This document shows, piece after piece, positions 12,801-23,325 of a DNA stretch of 64,000 nt; the stretch's first letter is position 1; the number at the start of each line of letters is the position of its first letter. The stretch lies in assembly GCA_964036045.1 (NCBI GenBank), contig OZ038382.1:136561251-136625250 (forward strand), in the 5' to 3' direction. Under the pieces are notes generated by a model. The model saw only the letters and a list, made by a program, of their open reading frames with translations. It did no database searches and was not told the origin of the DNA. The DNA comes from Eutreptiella sp. 'Long Island Sound 2002'. Its lineage: Eukaryota; Euglenozoa; Euglenophyceae; Eutreptiales; Eutreptiaceae. The translations under genes were made by a program, and so were the position numbers.

Positions 12801-12967
12801 GAGGAAAAGGCTGTGGTGGAGGACCCGGCCCAGACCGACGTGTGAGGTCGATCGAAGAGGTTGCTGAGGACATGTTGAGGACGTTGGAGGAACTCAAAGC
12901 CCAGCAACGTGGTGGACAAGGTCTGAGCGGATCGCAGCAGGAGGGAGCTGCGGCAGGCCATGTCTAG
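9890..12967 (+). pseudogene. gag: R2 Gag polyprotein region, interrupted by stops
   Basis: The frame starts at ATG 9890, ten bases past the LTR. Residues 1-658 are hydrophilic with heptad-like charged stretches (about 10690-10920) and a GIKIPYYDG-type motif leading into a Gag core (about 11550-11860). In-frame TAA TGA at 11864-11869 interrupts the core; the same frame resumes with NRYILKYRRS. From about 12305 to 12425 the likely protein slips into the +1 frame and back, leaving a TGA at 12329 in the main frame. A Cys-His cluster with spacing CX2CX8HX4C (12611-12664) resembles a nucleocapsid zinc knuckle, followed by a Gly/Lys-rich nucleic-acid-binding-like tail. The product would package element RNA in cytoplasmic particles. 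TAG at 12965-12967 separates it from the protease in the same frame, which allows either read-through or decay. Confidence 0.7.
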
Positions 12968-13549
12968 AGGAGCCCCTACGGGAGTGGGACCCCGGATGTC
13001 TCTCCTCCGAAAATCAGTGGAATCCCAGAGAAAGCAAAGGCACATCGGGTGCCAAAGAAGGCTCCAGAAGGGCCAAAACCACTGAGTTTCGCCACTCCCA
13101 ACCCCTGGAGCGCCCTGCAAAGGGAAGTGTATGTGGGCAAAAGACGTGGCAAGAAGGAAGGAGCCACCACGGAGAGCCCTGTGGACGGGCAGGACCAGCC
13201 CAAGATCTACACCATCCGTGACCATACCCTCGAAGTCCTGATGCACCCGGATGTGCTAGAGTTGCATGCCGTGAGAGTCGTCCATACACCGCATGGCGAC
13301 GAGCGGCAGTTGCACTTGAAGGTGCGTGTATGGTGCGGACAAGAGGAGCTGGTGGTGGATGTTTTGGCGGATACGGGTGCCCAGGTGAGCCTGGTCCGGA
13401 GAGGGTTGTTCAAGGAGGAATCCCTGCAGCCCAGCCGTAGACCGGTACGCCTGAAGGTGGCCAATGGAGAGATTATGGGTGGTGGCACCCATGAGGCCAC
13501 TATCAGTATGGAATTCTGGGAGCATGAGCGCTTGAACCGCCCTGATTAG
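12968..13549 (+). pseudogene. pro: R2 aspartic protease domain
   Basis: This is in the same frame as Gag, between two TAG codons (12965 and 13547). The active-site motif is VLADTGAQVSLV, with the catalytic Asp encoded at 13370-13372, preceded by a hydrophobic strand (LVVDV). A retropepsin of this kind would cut the Gag-Pol polyprotein as a dimer inside particles. The segment before the domain (about 13000-13200) is a basic, Pro-rich linker. The frame continues past TAG 13547 into Pol and reaches YVADITDWDMIMGYDF, the expected end of a gypsy protease domain. That TAG therefore splits the protease itself and looks like damage rather than a domain border. Confidence 0.75.
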
Positions 13550-16500
13550 GCGAAGAGAAGCACTCTATCCGGGAACTTCTATGTGGCCGACATTACTGAT
13601 TGGGATATGATCATGGGGTATGACTTCATGGTGGGAAGCGCCATTGGAGCCCTTCCCCATCGTGCAACGCTGGTCCGGGAGGATGATGAGTGCCTCACAT
13701 GGCTGTCCACGGACTATGCATGCGGATCATCCCAATGGAATGCTGAGGAAGAGGACCGGATCGTCCAAGCGGTGCAAGCTGTGGGTGTCAAGTCCAGAGG
13801 AGACCGCGGAGTTCAGCTCACGGAGTATGGTACGCCGCCGCAGGTGTATGCCAGGATGATCCAGACGCTGGGAGCCGAAGCGCCCGAGACGGACGTCTTC
13901 GCTTCCCGGGATGCCCCACTTTTGCGGAAGTGTAGGAGGCATTGGCATGGAGGAGACTCAGCCTGGCACAGGCATTGGGGTTTGAAGGAGTGGGGGCCCA
14001 TGTATTGGCATGGCTCCCTGGACGATACCAGGCGTACGGTGGAGAAGATCGTCGCGGATAGGGCGAAGAGGATCCTGGTCATAACCGGCATAGGATCCAC
14101 CCCATGTCCGCTGGAAGGTCTCAAGTCGACGCTGGACTCCATCACCCTGAACGAGATGTCATTCCGGCCAGATGAGGAGCTGTTCATTGACGCCAAGGGT
14201 GTATCAATGCCCCCCCCGGGTCAAGCGTCGGGTACCAAGGCTTTCCTGGTGGATGGGGCGCAAGCCCAGCCCGCGGGTGATGAAGCATTCATCCGTAGGG
14301 TTGAGGCGGTGCCCATGCGGGTCATTTTTGAGCCCAAGGAGGGGACGGATCAGCCTGTTGATGGCATTGACATCCTGTCCCACTCCGAGATCGACGACGT
14401 CGTCAACTACATGTGGATGGGGATGCATGATCGTGTGGCAGCCAAGAAGAGGCGGGCCATGGTCACATCTCCGCATTGGTGGGATGACAAGATGTTGGTC
14501 ACCGGCAAGTACGAGAAGGATGAGTTCGTGGCGAGGGTCATGGATCACATCGCGGACCAATATGATGGTCCAGTTGGGTCGGACCCGCCGACGTGGGATG
14601 TTCCGAGAATGGGGGCCGGCAGCGACGAGAACTCGGCTGAAGCCGCAAATTTCCAAAGATTATCAGTGGGAAGAGCTCCCCACGACGATGAAGACGGCAT
14701 ATCGGACGAGGAGAAGTCGGACTCGGACCCGGAAGAGGCATATACCGCAGTGCGGTCGGTAGTATTGATACCAAAGCAAGCGGCTGAAGAGGCCCAGGAG
14801 AACCCGAAGGTCGCCGAGCTGAAGGAGAGGCTGATCAATGCCTATCCCCGGCTATTCAGTGGCGTCGGCAACAAGAACCCTCCAGATCGTGGGAGGTTTG
14901 GTACAGCAAAGATCAAGCTGAAGCCGAACCCCAAGATCTATCGTCATCGGGAGTACCAATTTCAGGGCGATCGGGCCGAGGCCATGAAGAAGTTGTTGGC
15001 CGGGTTTATTCAGCGGGGCTGGATCGAACCCTCCTACAGTGAGTGGGCCAGCCCAGCCTTTATCGTGCCCAAGAAGGGGAAGGGCGAGTGGAGGTTGGTG
15101 GTCGATTACAGGGGTTTGAACGAGCAAACCGAGCACGACTCGTACTCGCTTCCTCTGATCGACACAATCCTCCAAAAGCAACAGAAAAAGCGGATCTTTA
15201 CGGTGTTAGACCTGAAACACGGCTATCACCAGATGCCGCTGCACCAAGACTCCAGGCCCTGCACAACGATGTCGACGCCGCTGGGGCCCATGCAGTGGAA
15301 ACTGGTGCCTATGGGCGCCAAGAATGGCAACGCCGCTTTCCAGCGCATGAAAAAGGACCTACTCGGTCCTGTCCGGGACTGTGCCGACCCCTTTGTGGAT
15401 AACATCATCATCGGGTCCGGCACGGAGGAGATGACTGAGGACGAGCTCATCGAATCGCATGAGAAGGATCTGCGCCGAGTGCTCAGCGAGCTGGACAAGC
15501 ACAACATGGTGTGCAAGCCCACCAAAGCCTCACTCTTCGTGAAGGAAGTGAAGTTCGCGGGTCACGTGGTTGGTCACGGGCAACGCCGTCCCATGCCTGG
15601 GAGCCTGGCGTCCCTGCATCACTGGGGAAAGCCCCAGACCATCAGCGAACTCCGATCCTTCATGGGGTTCTGTAATTACTTTTCGGGCTATGTGCCGATG
15701 TATGCAGAACTGTCGGGGCCGCTGCACAAGATGCTGCAGGTGGGCAAGTTCGATGGCGGGAAGGGGAGCAAGAAGAAGCTTGCCTGGACCCCTGAGGCCG
15801 AAGATGCGTTCAGCCGCCTGAAGGAGCGACTCCTGGGGCAGCTGGCGCTATTCCTGGTGGACCCGGACAAGGGATTCGTGCTATGGACGGACGCCTCGGA
15901 CTATGCTGTAGGGGCAGTCCTCGAGCAGGTCCGGCATGACGGGTCGCACGTACCCGTGGCGTTTTGGAGCCGGATCCTGGCCCAGGGCCAACGTCGAACC
16001 TTGACCGCGAGGGAGAAGGAGACGTACGCCATTGTTTGTGCGCTCAGGAAGTGGTCTGGCCACATCGGATTGCAACCGGTGGTGGTTTGTACGGACCATC
16101 AGTCCTTGCAGAGCTGGCACAAGGAGCACGTCGACACCCCCTCGGGACCGGCGGCAAGGAGGGCCCAATGGCATGAGACGTTCGCCAAGTTCGATCTCAG
16201 CGTCGTGTATGTCCCGGGAAAGGACAACACTGTGGCAGATTGCCTCAGTCGATGGGCCTACCCCGCGGGCAAGGCTTGGATGGACATATCCAGCCATGGG
16301 GACGCCGAGGAGACCGAGGAGGCCAAGCGCATAATCGAGATGGAGAAGGCCATGGAGCAAGAGGGGGTCAAGTGCTTTGTGGTGATGGCAAACCGTACGG
16401 ACCTGGCCAAGTTCCGGGGCGCCCGAGTCCAAGCTATTCGAGAGGAAATCCTCGAGCAATGGATGGTGGCCCCTGTAGAGCTAGTCAGGTCAGTGCTCAC

Positions 16501-18034
16501 AGAGGACTGGTCGGATGAATATGCGGCATCCGACCACTGGAGCAAGTACTGGAATGCCGTGAGCGCCCCGTCGGACGACGAATGGCCTGAGGGCTTGACT
16601 GAGGATGGGGATAAACTGTTCCTCAAGGACAAGCTATTGGTCCCTGAGAACCGAATGGAGGAGCTCATTGACCACTGGCATAACGCCCAGCTCATGCATC
16701 CTGGTCGGGACAAGATGCAGCAGGACCTGGAGTGGCACTTCAAGTTCCCACCGGGGTACTACCCCATCCTGGACAAGTACTGCAGCGACTGTGGCGTGTG
16801 TCGGGCCACGAAGAGCCCCAACCACTCCACGGCTGGCAACCCCGTGTATACGGCTATACCGGAGGCCCCTATGCGGTCCGTGGCCATGGTTGTATTCGCC
16901 ATGCCTGAGGTAACTGTGGAAGGAGAGACCTATGACTGTGTCATCCTGGCGGTGGATAGGCACAGCGGGTATATCGTGGCGGTCCCTGGCAAGAAGTCCA
17001 AGAAGAAGGACAAGAAGGACAAGCATGGAGTGGGGCTGCAGGCCAAGACCGTCGCTAATGCCATGATCAGGCATTGGCTGACGATTTTTGATGTCCCAGC
17101 TGTCATCTGCAGCGATCAGGGCAGTCAATTTGTGGGGACGTGGTTCAAGACGATGTGCAGGCACATGGGGATTCGGCACGCCAAGACCGTGGCGTACCAA
17201 AGCCGGTCAAATGGCCGAGCTGAGGTGGCCGGGCGGCAGATGTTCGAAAGGTTCCGCCAGCTGCACATTGAAGAACCGGGCCGGAACTGGTATAATTCGC
17301 TGTGGAGAGTACTCCAGGCGTACCATGACCTTCTGGGGCCCACTGGACTGTCGCCCCATCGTATCCTGTTCCTACGGGATCGAGTGTCACGCACTCTCCC
17401 GTGGTTGAACCATGGCAAAGTGGCCCGGGATGCAAACGCTATGATGGCTGAGGCGGACGACACGGCGGCCAAGGTGTGCAAGGCACTTCAGGACAAGCAT
17501 GAGAAGAGGGCCAAGTACTTCAAGCAGGGGAAAGTCCAGAAATATGCTCTCCAAGACACCGTATGGGTGGAGCGGCACCACAAGGATGTCCTGTCCAGGC
17601 ATCGGCAGGCGTCTTGGTATGTGCCGGGGGTAATCGTGCGGAAGGTCGGGCAGGATGTGTACGCGGTTCGTGTGGGGGATAACAAGATCCTGGACCGCGA
17701 CCATACCCGGCTTCGTCCCCGTGCACCAGACCCCAGCGGACGTCCCGTCACCTTCGAGTTCACAGCCGGAGATCTGGACTCGGACGACGAGGGTGAGGAC
17801 GACGACTTCACCGCCGAGAGGATCCTGACAGAGAAGCCAGACCCGGGGACGCCAGGAGGGAGGCTTTACAAGGTCCGTTGGAAGGGATTCGCCGCATCCA
17901 GGGATTTGTGGGAGCCTCCGAGCAGCTTTGTGCCGAGGTACACCACGGTCTGGATGGAGTATCTGAAGAAAAAGAACATTTCTTTGGATGTCAAGGACGT
18001 GCTGGTCCATTTGATGGCTGCAGTAGCACCGTAA
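13550..18034 (+). CDS. pol: R2 Pol: reverse transcriptase, RNase H, integrase, chromodomain
   Basis: This frame is open from the TAG at 13547 to 18034; the first ATG (13583) lies inside the protease tail. Reverse transcriptase spans about 14900-15730, with the first catalytic Asp in TVLDLKHGYHQ (about 15200). The YxDD box reads FVDN: Asp 15398-15400, then Asn 15401-15403 where the second catalytic Asp belongs. RNase H follows, with WTDASDYAVG (about 15885), a Glu in REKE and TDHQSL (about 16096). Integrase has an HHCC finger (HWHN...MHPG, CGVC; 16673-16815) and the DDE residues in AVDRHSGY (about 16955), CSDQGSQF (about 17110) and NGRAEVAG (about 17210). A chromodomain (about 17806-17980) ends the protein with YKVRWKGF and WEPPSSF; in this family it steers integration to marked chromatin. 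With Asn in the catalytic box, polymerase activity is doubtful. Confidence 0.9.
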   Translation, partial: AKRSTLSGNFYVADITDWDMIMGYDFMVGSAIGALPHRATLVREDDECLTWLSTDYACGSSQWNAEEEDRIVQAVQAVGVKSRGDRGVQLTEYGTPPQVYARMIQTLGAEAPETDVFASRDAPLLRKCRRHWHGGDSAWHRHWGLKEWGPMYWHGSLDDTRRTVEKIVADRAKRILVITGIGSTPCPLEGLKSTLDSITLNEMSFRPDEELFIDAKGVSMPPPGQASGTKAFLVDGAQAQPAGDEAFIRRVEAVPMRVIFEPKEGTDQPVDGIDILSHSEIDDVVNYMWMGMHDRVAAKKRRAMVTSPHWWDDKMLVTGKYEKDEFVARVMDHIADQYDGPVGSDPPTWDVPRMGAGSDENSAEAANFQRLSVGRAPHDDEDGISDEEKSDSDPEEAYTAVRSVVLIPKQAAEEAQENPKVAELKERLINAYPRLFSGVGNKNPPDRGRFGTAKIKLKPNPKIYRHREYQFQGDRAEAMKKLLAGFIQRGWIEPSYSEWASPAFIVPKKGKGEWRLVVDYRGLNEQTEHDSYSLPLIDTILQKQQKKRIFTVLDLKHGYHQMPLHQDSRPCTTMSTPLGPMQWKLVPMGAKNGNAAFQRMKKDLLGPVRDCADPFVDNIIIGSGTEEMTEDELIESHEKDLRRVLSELDKHNMVCKPTKASLFVKEVKFAGHVVGHGQRRPMPGSLASLHHWGKPQTISELRSFMGFCNYFSGYVPMYAELSGPLHKMLQVGKFDGGKGSKKKLAWTPEAEDAFSRLKERLLGQLALFLVDPDKGFVLWTDASDYAVGAVLEQVRHDGSHVPVAFWSRILAQGQRRTLTAREKETYAIVCALRKWSGHIGLQPVVVCTDHQSLQSWHKEHVDTPSGPAARRAQWHETFAKFDLSVVYVPGKDNTVADCLSRWAYPAGKAWMDISSHGDAEETEEAKRIIEMEKAMEQEGVKCFVVMANRTDLAKFRGARVQAIREEILEQWMVAPVELVRSVLTEDWSDEYAASDHWSKYWNAVSAPSDDEWPEGLTEDGDKLFLKDKLLVPENRMEELIDHWHNAQLMHPGRDKMQQDLEWHFKFPPGYYPILDKYCSDCGVCRATKSPNHSTAGNPVYTAIPEAPMRSVAMVVFAMPEVTVEGETYDCVILAVDRHSGYIVAVPGKKSKKKDKKDKHGVGLQAKTVANAMIRHWLTIFDVPAVICSDQGSQFVGTWFKTMCRHMGIRHAKTVAYQSRSNGRAEVAGRQMFERFRQLHIEEPGRNWYNSLWRVLQAYHDLLGPTGLSPHRILFLRDRVSRTLPWLNHGKVARDANAMMAEADDTAAKVCKALQDKHEKRAKYFKQGKVQKYALQDTVWVERHHKDVLSRHRQASWYVPGVIVRKVGQDVYAVRVGDNKILDRDHTRLRPRAPDPSGRPVTFEFTAGDLDSDDEGEDDDFTAERILTEKPDPGTPGGRLYKVRWKGFAASRDLWEPPSSFVPRYTTVWMEYLKKKNISLDVKDVLVHLMAAVAP

Positions 18035-18594
18035 TGGATCCCCCTTGGCATTTTTGTTTGTTTCTGTGCTTGGGAGACGGGTGAGGGCGTTCATAGGGGG
18101 ATTTTTGGGCCTCTATTGGCCATATACCCCCTTCACTCGATATCCCCATATATATTTCATTGTGGTATACTTATTTAGGTCGACCGACGACGTTTCTCTA
18201 TCTTTAATCCCCTTGGTCCATGGTGTGGATCAAGAGGAGACCGGATATGGCGTAGGGCACCGATCATGAGTGTCCTCACCCCTCCCTTGGGGCATGGGGC
18301 AAGCCTACGACGTGTGTCGGGCCTCCATGTGTCCTTGGGACATGGGGGGGGGGGGGGTTTGGAGCCCTTTGGGGTCCTCCCGTCCTCTCTTCAATGACTT
18401 CCCAGCGGATACAACGCTCTGAGAAGGGGGGTGAAGCCGGTTCGTACCCCCGTGGCCATCTTTGGGTCACTTGGGGTGTGTATCTATTTGCCGGCAAGCT
18501 GCCATTGGCTGATATCATACTCTCCCATCCACCTGACCTAACCTGATGTGATAGTGTGATAGGTTTGGCCATTCCAGCTATGAGCGGCCATATT
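18035..18594 (+). other. R2 3' untranslated stretch with long G tract
   Basis: No supported frame is present. A run of about 14-15 G at roughly 18344-18358 is the strongest polypurine candidate in the region, but no LTR start is demonstrable right after it. Confidence 0.4.
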
Positions 18595-19160
18595 CAATAC
18601 CGAGGCGCCGCCGGCTGAGATTTATATATCAGAATATCAGGAATCAACAGGGTTTTTCTATCATAATGTTTCCGTAATTTCTCAGCCTTCCGTTTTGATT
18701 GTCAATGTATCGGCGACTGTCAGTTGGCTCGCGATCTTGCGGTAACCGATTGGTTAACTGTTTTTTGCAGATATTTTGGCAGAAACCCCGATGAAGGGTC
18801 AGATTTCATCAGTAAAGGGTTCGTTGCTTCCGCAATTTTCATGTTATACGTTCGCAAAATGAATCCGATTTTTTCAGACCTTCAGAATCAGATTTTCGAC
18901 TTCGACATCGCCGCACTTGATATGATGAAACTCGAGTGGCCCGACATTTTTCCCCGATCAAGATTCAACCTTCCTTTTGTTATCCCCTTCATTTTTCTTG
19001 GAGATGTAGGCGAAACAAAATTGATTCGTGAGGGCACTTTGAAAGGTCATATCTCCAGCTCACGGCGAGGAATACCAATTTCGAGAATTCGGTTAGAACC
19101 GCCTTGGTCTCAACTTAATTTAAGAAGCGTCAAACGCCTTTGATATGTACGTATGCCTGG
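18595..19160 (+). other. R2 block upstream of the 3' LTR, homologous to 5543-6120
   Basis: It aligns with the reverse complement of 5543-6120 from GAGATTTAT through to the LTR start. A frame is open over 18724-19143 and its translation aligns without gaps with the other copy. The sequence differs at many sites, so the two are old relatives. No purine-rich tract lies directly before the LTR start at 19161, so the true LTR may begin further upstream and include this block. Confidence 0.45.
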
Positions 19161-20710
19161 TGTAGCAAGGGATAATGGTCAAGAGGGTAGAAAGTGATAT
19201 ATAACTCTTGGACCGTGCAACCGAATACTTTAATGCGACTTTTGAGTGTACCGCGTGAGTGTTGGTGTTGCATAGAAACTTTCCTTGGGTTCCTACGTAT
19301 TTTTAACGTGTGGTTATGTCCATGGAGGGGCATACCATGGTGGGAGCCACTTTTTGAGGGTATGTGTTATATGCATGGTATGTGCTTCGATATACTCACG
19401 CCCATGTTATATATCTCCGTTTGTAGGAAGATATATGGAGTCATACGTGGCAAGGGCTTCGCCCATGTCCCAATGGTGAGCTCCATAGCACTAGACTAAG
19501 TCTACCGCTCATATAGTGCATGTGGGAGGGCTTACGGAGCGACCCACAAGCGCCACTATCAATTTTCTCATTTTCATGGTGCGTGTTGGGAGGAGGTTCG
19601 AAGGTGTCCCCATGCGTCCATGTGGGGATCCAAGTGGGGGAATTGTTTGCAAATGTTCCCAAGCAATTGTGTTTTGAATCATATGTTGATACCATGGGTG
19701 AGCGAAGTTATATACTATTGTAACTATCTTGAATTTGGCATTATTTGCATGTTTTTGACCTCATTTTATGCTCATTTTTGTATTTCATGTGTTCAACTGG
19801 TCGGCTAACAGTAAAGTGCCTAGAGATCTGTGAACTATGGTATGTTGCTTATATGTTGGCATATGCTTCGGTGTTGCACCTCACCATGTGCCGAATCACG
19901 TGGTCACTTTGGCGTGGAACACGAGGCCTCACAAACTTAGGTCTCAAATTCATGAGTTGACTTGTGAAGCATGTCATGTACATAACCGGAAGGGTTTTGG
20001 AGCCAATGATGGGATATTCTTGGGCATGGACTGTTGGTGTATATCACCCTTGTATATTACTTTCCGGTTTGACACATGAATGGAGCATTTGAATATTTGC
20101 CGTATGCATTTTTGAGCATATAATTAGATTTTGGGCACTATGGTGTGATTTGCCTGATTTTGCTAGGTTATGAGGTCATATGCATGGGGCAGTTCTCCAA
20201 GCCCAATCGACTCCAAGTCCAACCAAGATTATGTCAGGTCAGGGCATGGTCCTGAGTGCCACTCTAGGCCATGACACGCCACCTCCCCTATTGGGCTAGG
20301 ATTTAGAGGCTTGGGAGGAAAAAAATATTGGGGTTTGTGTAGTGACTTTTGACACATGGCATTTAGCCATCTCATTTGACTTGGTTCAGGGCATCATGTT
20401 GGCGAGTCAAGGGAAGGTCCTGAGTCCAGGGAATGAGGGGTCTATGGCTGTGATTGTGTATGTTTCCATCTTTCCCCAATTTCAATTTATCTGTGTTCAT
20501 ATGCCGATTTCAGGGCTTCCTCTTTGGTGCAATTCTTGTACATGCCCACGCCCGGGTCTCCGTGTGCACCGTGAGACACCCGGCGTATTGAAAGGAACGC
20601 CCTCAGTGTGGATTGACTGGACTTGGATTGTACTTGGGAGTTGGGTTATTGCAAGGGTTTGTGTGAAGGAGCCTATTTTTCTATTTTTTGTGGGAAATTG
20701 TGCAGGATAG
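19161..20710 (+). repeat. R2 3' LTR
   Basis: It begins TGTAGCAAGG by analogy with the R1 LTR start, and from 19331 matches the 5' LTR to 20710. AT-rich overall and without a supported gene; frames within it are chance. The sequence after 20710 (AAAGCACAG) belongs to another element. Confidence 0.8.
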
Positions 20711-20738
20711 AAAGCACAGAAAAATGGCAACCCAAAAA

Positions 20739-20975
20739 TCAAAGTGTCCGTGATACCGGCAGAATAGACGAAGATTCTGGGGCACCACATCCACTGCCCT
20801 GACACCCTGTCACAAGTAGGGATATCAAGGTCAATCCACGCCCCATGTGTTCCTCCCCAAATGTCATCAGAGGTAACACTGGACAGTCGCAGTGGCCTTC
20901 TAGCCTGAACCAATGTACTTCGGGGAGAAATCTGGGGTTCGCAACAGCAAATACGGTGCAACCAATGTCTGCCAA
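20739..20975 (-). pseudogene. R3 protease remnant (retropepsin-like)
   Basis: The translation contains ALADIGCTVFAV followed by NPRFLPEVHW. This resembles a retropepsin active-site loop in which the DTG triad has become DIG through one C-to-T change. It lies downstream of the R3 zinc knuckles on the same strand, where a protease is expected. The downstream Pol is absent; R2's 3' LTR begins 28 bases further left. Only this short motif supports the call. Confidence 0.4.
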
Positions 20976-21199
20976 TGCTTGGAGGTCCGTTGTTAATTCC
21001 CGGCCGGAAACAATTTGCCTTCGCAGGCAGCGTCAATTGAATCTGGGCCTCACTAAGCTTCTTCACACTGTGCCTCACTTTCGAACCCATTTGCCGTGAC
21101 AAAACCAAAGAAACTCCACTGTATGGGGGCATCTGTGACTGGCGCTCCAGTGTCCCTGGAACTTAGGGCTTTTAGCGGGATGCAAGGAATTCCCTAACC

Positions 21200-22029
21200 A
21201 CCTACTTCTTCTGCGGCTTCGGCTCAGCGTGCAGAGACCAGCACTTATCTTCAGTGTGTGCCGGTCTACCACACCCTTTACACATGGGACGATCAGCACT
21301 GTGGGACTCACCCTCAGTCTGGGGTCAAGCGCGTGGCTTGCGCTCAGGGCATTTCTCCTTACCCTCATGACGCTTCTTACCACACCACACGGACAAATTC
21401 AAACGTAATTGTTCCTTGACGTCTGACTCCCCAACGCGTTTCTGGTTCTTCAACCATGGGGGCCAGTGAGTAGAAGAACCAACCCAGCAGGTCTTTGGGT
21501 TGTGTGCCTTACCACAGTGTGGGAAAGGGGGGAGACCAGGGTCCTAAGCCGTACGCTTGCCCCCCCCGTGCTCATGCTCAGGTGATCGTCCACGCCTATT
21601 CGCTTCCTCCCCACGTGTTCTACCCCGACTATCTGGGTTGATTCCCCGCACCGGCGCCGCGTCAGAGTGAGTCTCTGTGCTCTTGCGCCCTGCCGCTTTT
21701 TTGGATACTGTGAAACGCCTATGAGTGTGCAACAAAGGCATGATGAAGTTATGACAATCCGCAAAAGTCAATGCTTTGGGCTGTGTGTCCTCAAACTCAT
21801 ACAGCTTCTCAAGCTGCGAATAAAAAAACCCAAGAGATAGCAAACCGTGCAAATACTGAGTCTTGGCAATGTCTGGTGGCACACACCCCAACCGCTTCAA
21901 AAGCACCGACCACTTTAGGATCCAGTCCCTATAATCTGGCAAGTCACTCGACTCCGGTCGGGATTTTTGCCATTCGGTTTGCAAAGAAACGGGATTCGAC
22001 AACATATTAGCTTCAACTCTTAATCTCAT
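21200..22029 (-). pseudogene. gag: R3 Gag C-terminal part with zinc knuckles
   Basis: One minus-strand frame covers this stretch with in-frame stops at 21544, about 21327 and about 21205. Its upper part is a helical Gag-like segment (ANMLSNPVSL...WILKWSVLLKRLG, residues 8-50), then a basic tail. Further along the same frame are Cys-His clusters: CGKAHNPKTCW, CGKKRHEGKEKC and a perfect CX2CX4HX4C knuckle, CKGCGRPAHTEDKC (about 21240-21285). Retroviral-type knuckles bind RNA in the nucleocapsid. A reading frame just above (about 22030-22120) carries LPDKLADSYL and TYTDIWHEI, typical of a Gag core, but offset, so a frameshift separates the two. Confidence 0.65.
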
Positions 22030-22123
22030 GCCAAATATCGGTATATGTCAAACCCATTTCATAAATGCACTTCAAGTATGAGTCAGCCAATTTATCCGGC
22101 AAACAAGACAACAAAGTCAAAGT

Positions 22124-23302
22124 TCACAAATGCGGGCTCATAACTGAGCCCCAAAACTCCACATAATACTTCCACTGCTTCCGAAACACCTGCCAATTCA
22201 AAAAATCAGCGTCCAGCGTAGGACGTGGCCAGAACCTACGAATCTCCTTCTTGGTCTGTTCATCAAGCAACCCCAATTCGATAGGATCAAACTGATCGCT
22301 AAAGACTCCTTGCACACGCCGTTCTCCCTTTGCGACTGTATCACCCATGAGGTCAGCCAATTGATCCACTTCAACATGCTTACCCTCATCCACTGAACTG
22401 AAAAAAGACCGTACCTTCTGAGCATCCTTCCTCAAATGATCATGGGCAGTGTCTTTTCGTTGATGAGACAAAGAGGGGAGGCTTGCCTCCCCCACCTCAC
22501 TATCATTCGTGTCATCATCAAAGGAAAATGCATTGAAACCAGAGCTCTTAGTTTTACCTTGCAACCCAAATGGAGGGAAACCACCAATACTACTCCGAGT
22601 TACCCGTGAGGGTGCACCATCGACTGATTGTGAGTGCTTGGTGCTTTTACCCACTAGACCTTGTAATGAGGAGTATGGTGCAAAACCTACTTCATCGTCA
22701 CTATCCTCATCACGAAAAAGAACATATACCTCTTTAGCTGTTGGAATTGGCACTCGTTCGGAAGATCGATGGCTCAGTGTGTCTCCTTTGAGATCCTCCA
22801 CACATTCGGCGATGGCTGCCGAAAGGGGAGAGACAACAGTAGAGACATGTTCAAAGAACTCCTTTCACCTCACAAGTGCATCATCACCCAATTCACAATC
22901 AATGATATGCCGAATCCTACTTAACTCGCGACCAAATTCATCCAAACCCTGTGTCTCTCCATGTGATACCGAGTCACCATCTACTGGTTCCTTCTTGACA
23001 CCCCTTGTGGGATTCAATAAAGAAGCACGTGTGTCAACCTCTAGCTTGAAGCGATGAAAATCATTTAAGGGGACACATGACGCACAACGAGAATGCAAGT
23101 CGTGAATTTCTTTCTGCAAATTACCATCAACCAACTGGAGATTTTTTTGCGATTCCCCAATAGAATTTGAGTTTGTATGAACCATTTTGAAGGAAGAATC
23201 AACCATATCCATTCTCCGACACAGCTCCTCAATATTCGATGGAATTGTATCATACTTTTTCATGTTATCCTCCATGCGTTGAATTTCGTGCGCGCTCGGC
23301 AT
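22124..23302 (-). pseudogene. gag: R3 Gag central part
   Basis: A single minus-strand frame spans 23325-22124, broken by an in-frame TGA at about 22877 (AGG TGA AAG). The first half is helical and coiled-coil-like (EIQRMEDNMKKYDTI, IGESQKNLQ). The second half ends with a Trp/Tyr-rich stretch (FLNWQVFRKQWKYYVEFWG) like the start of a Gag capsid core. It is the downstream half of a protein split by the LINE at 23326-24558: after removal of the insertion and one target copy, the frame runs directly from the upstream half. Confidence 0.6.
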
Positions 23303-23325
23303 TGAAGAAATCTTTTCCTTGAATT

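Larger units (their letters stand above)
8500..20710 (+). mobile_element. R2: Ty3/gypsy chromovirus, degraded
   Basis: Direct repeats at 8500-9880 and 19331-20710 are the shared parts of two LTRs. Between them lie Gag, an aspartic protease, reverse transcriptase, RNase H, integrase and a C-terminal chromodomain, the order of Ty3/gypsy chromoviruses. The whole coding region is in one frame (9890-18034). The 5' LTR lacks its first 170 bases, no target duplication is present, and the coding frame carries several stops, so the element is probably immobile. Confidence 0.9.

Noticed and set aside
11864-13549. A variant genetic code in which TAG or TAA is read as an amino acid
   Set aside because: TAA, TAG and TGA all occur as interruptions, while R4 and R7 frames end normally at stops; decay or read-through explains the data better.
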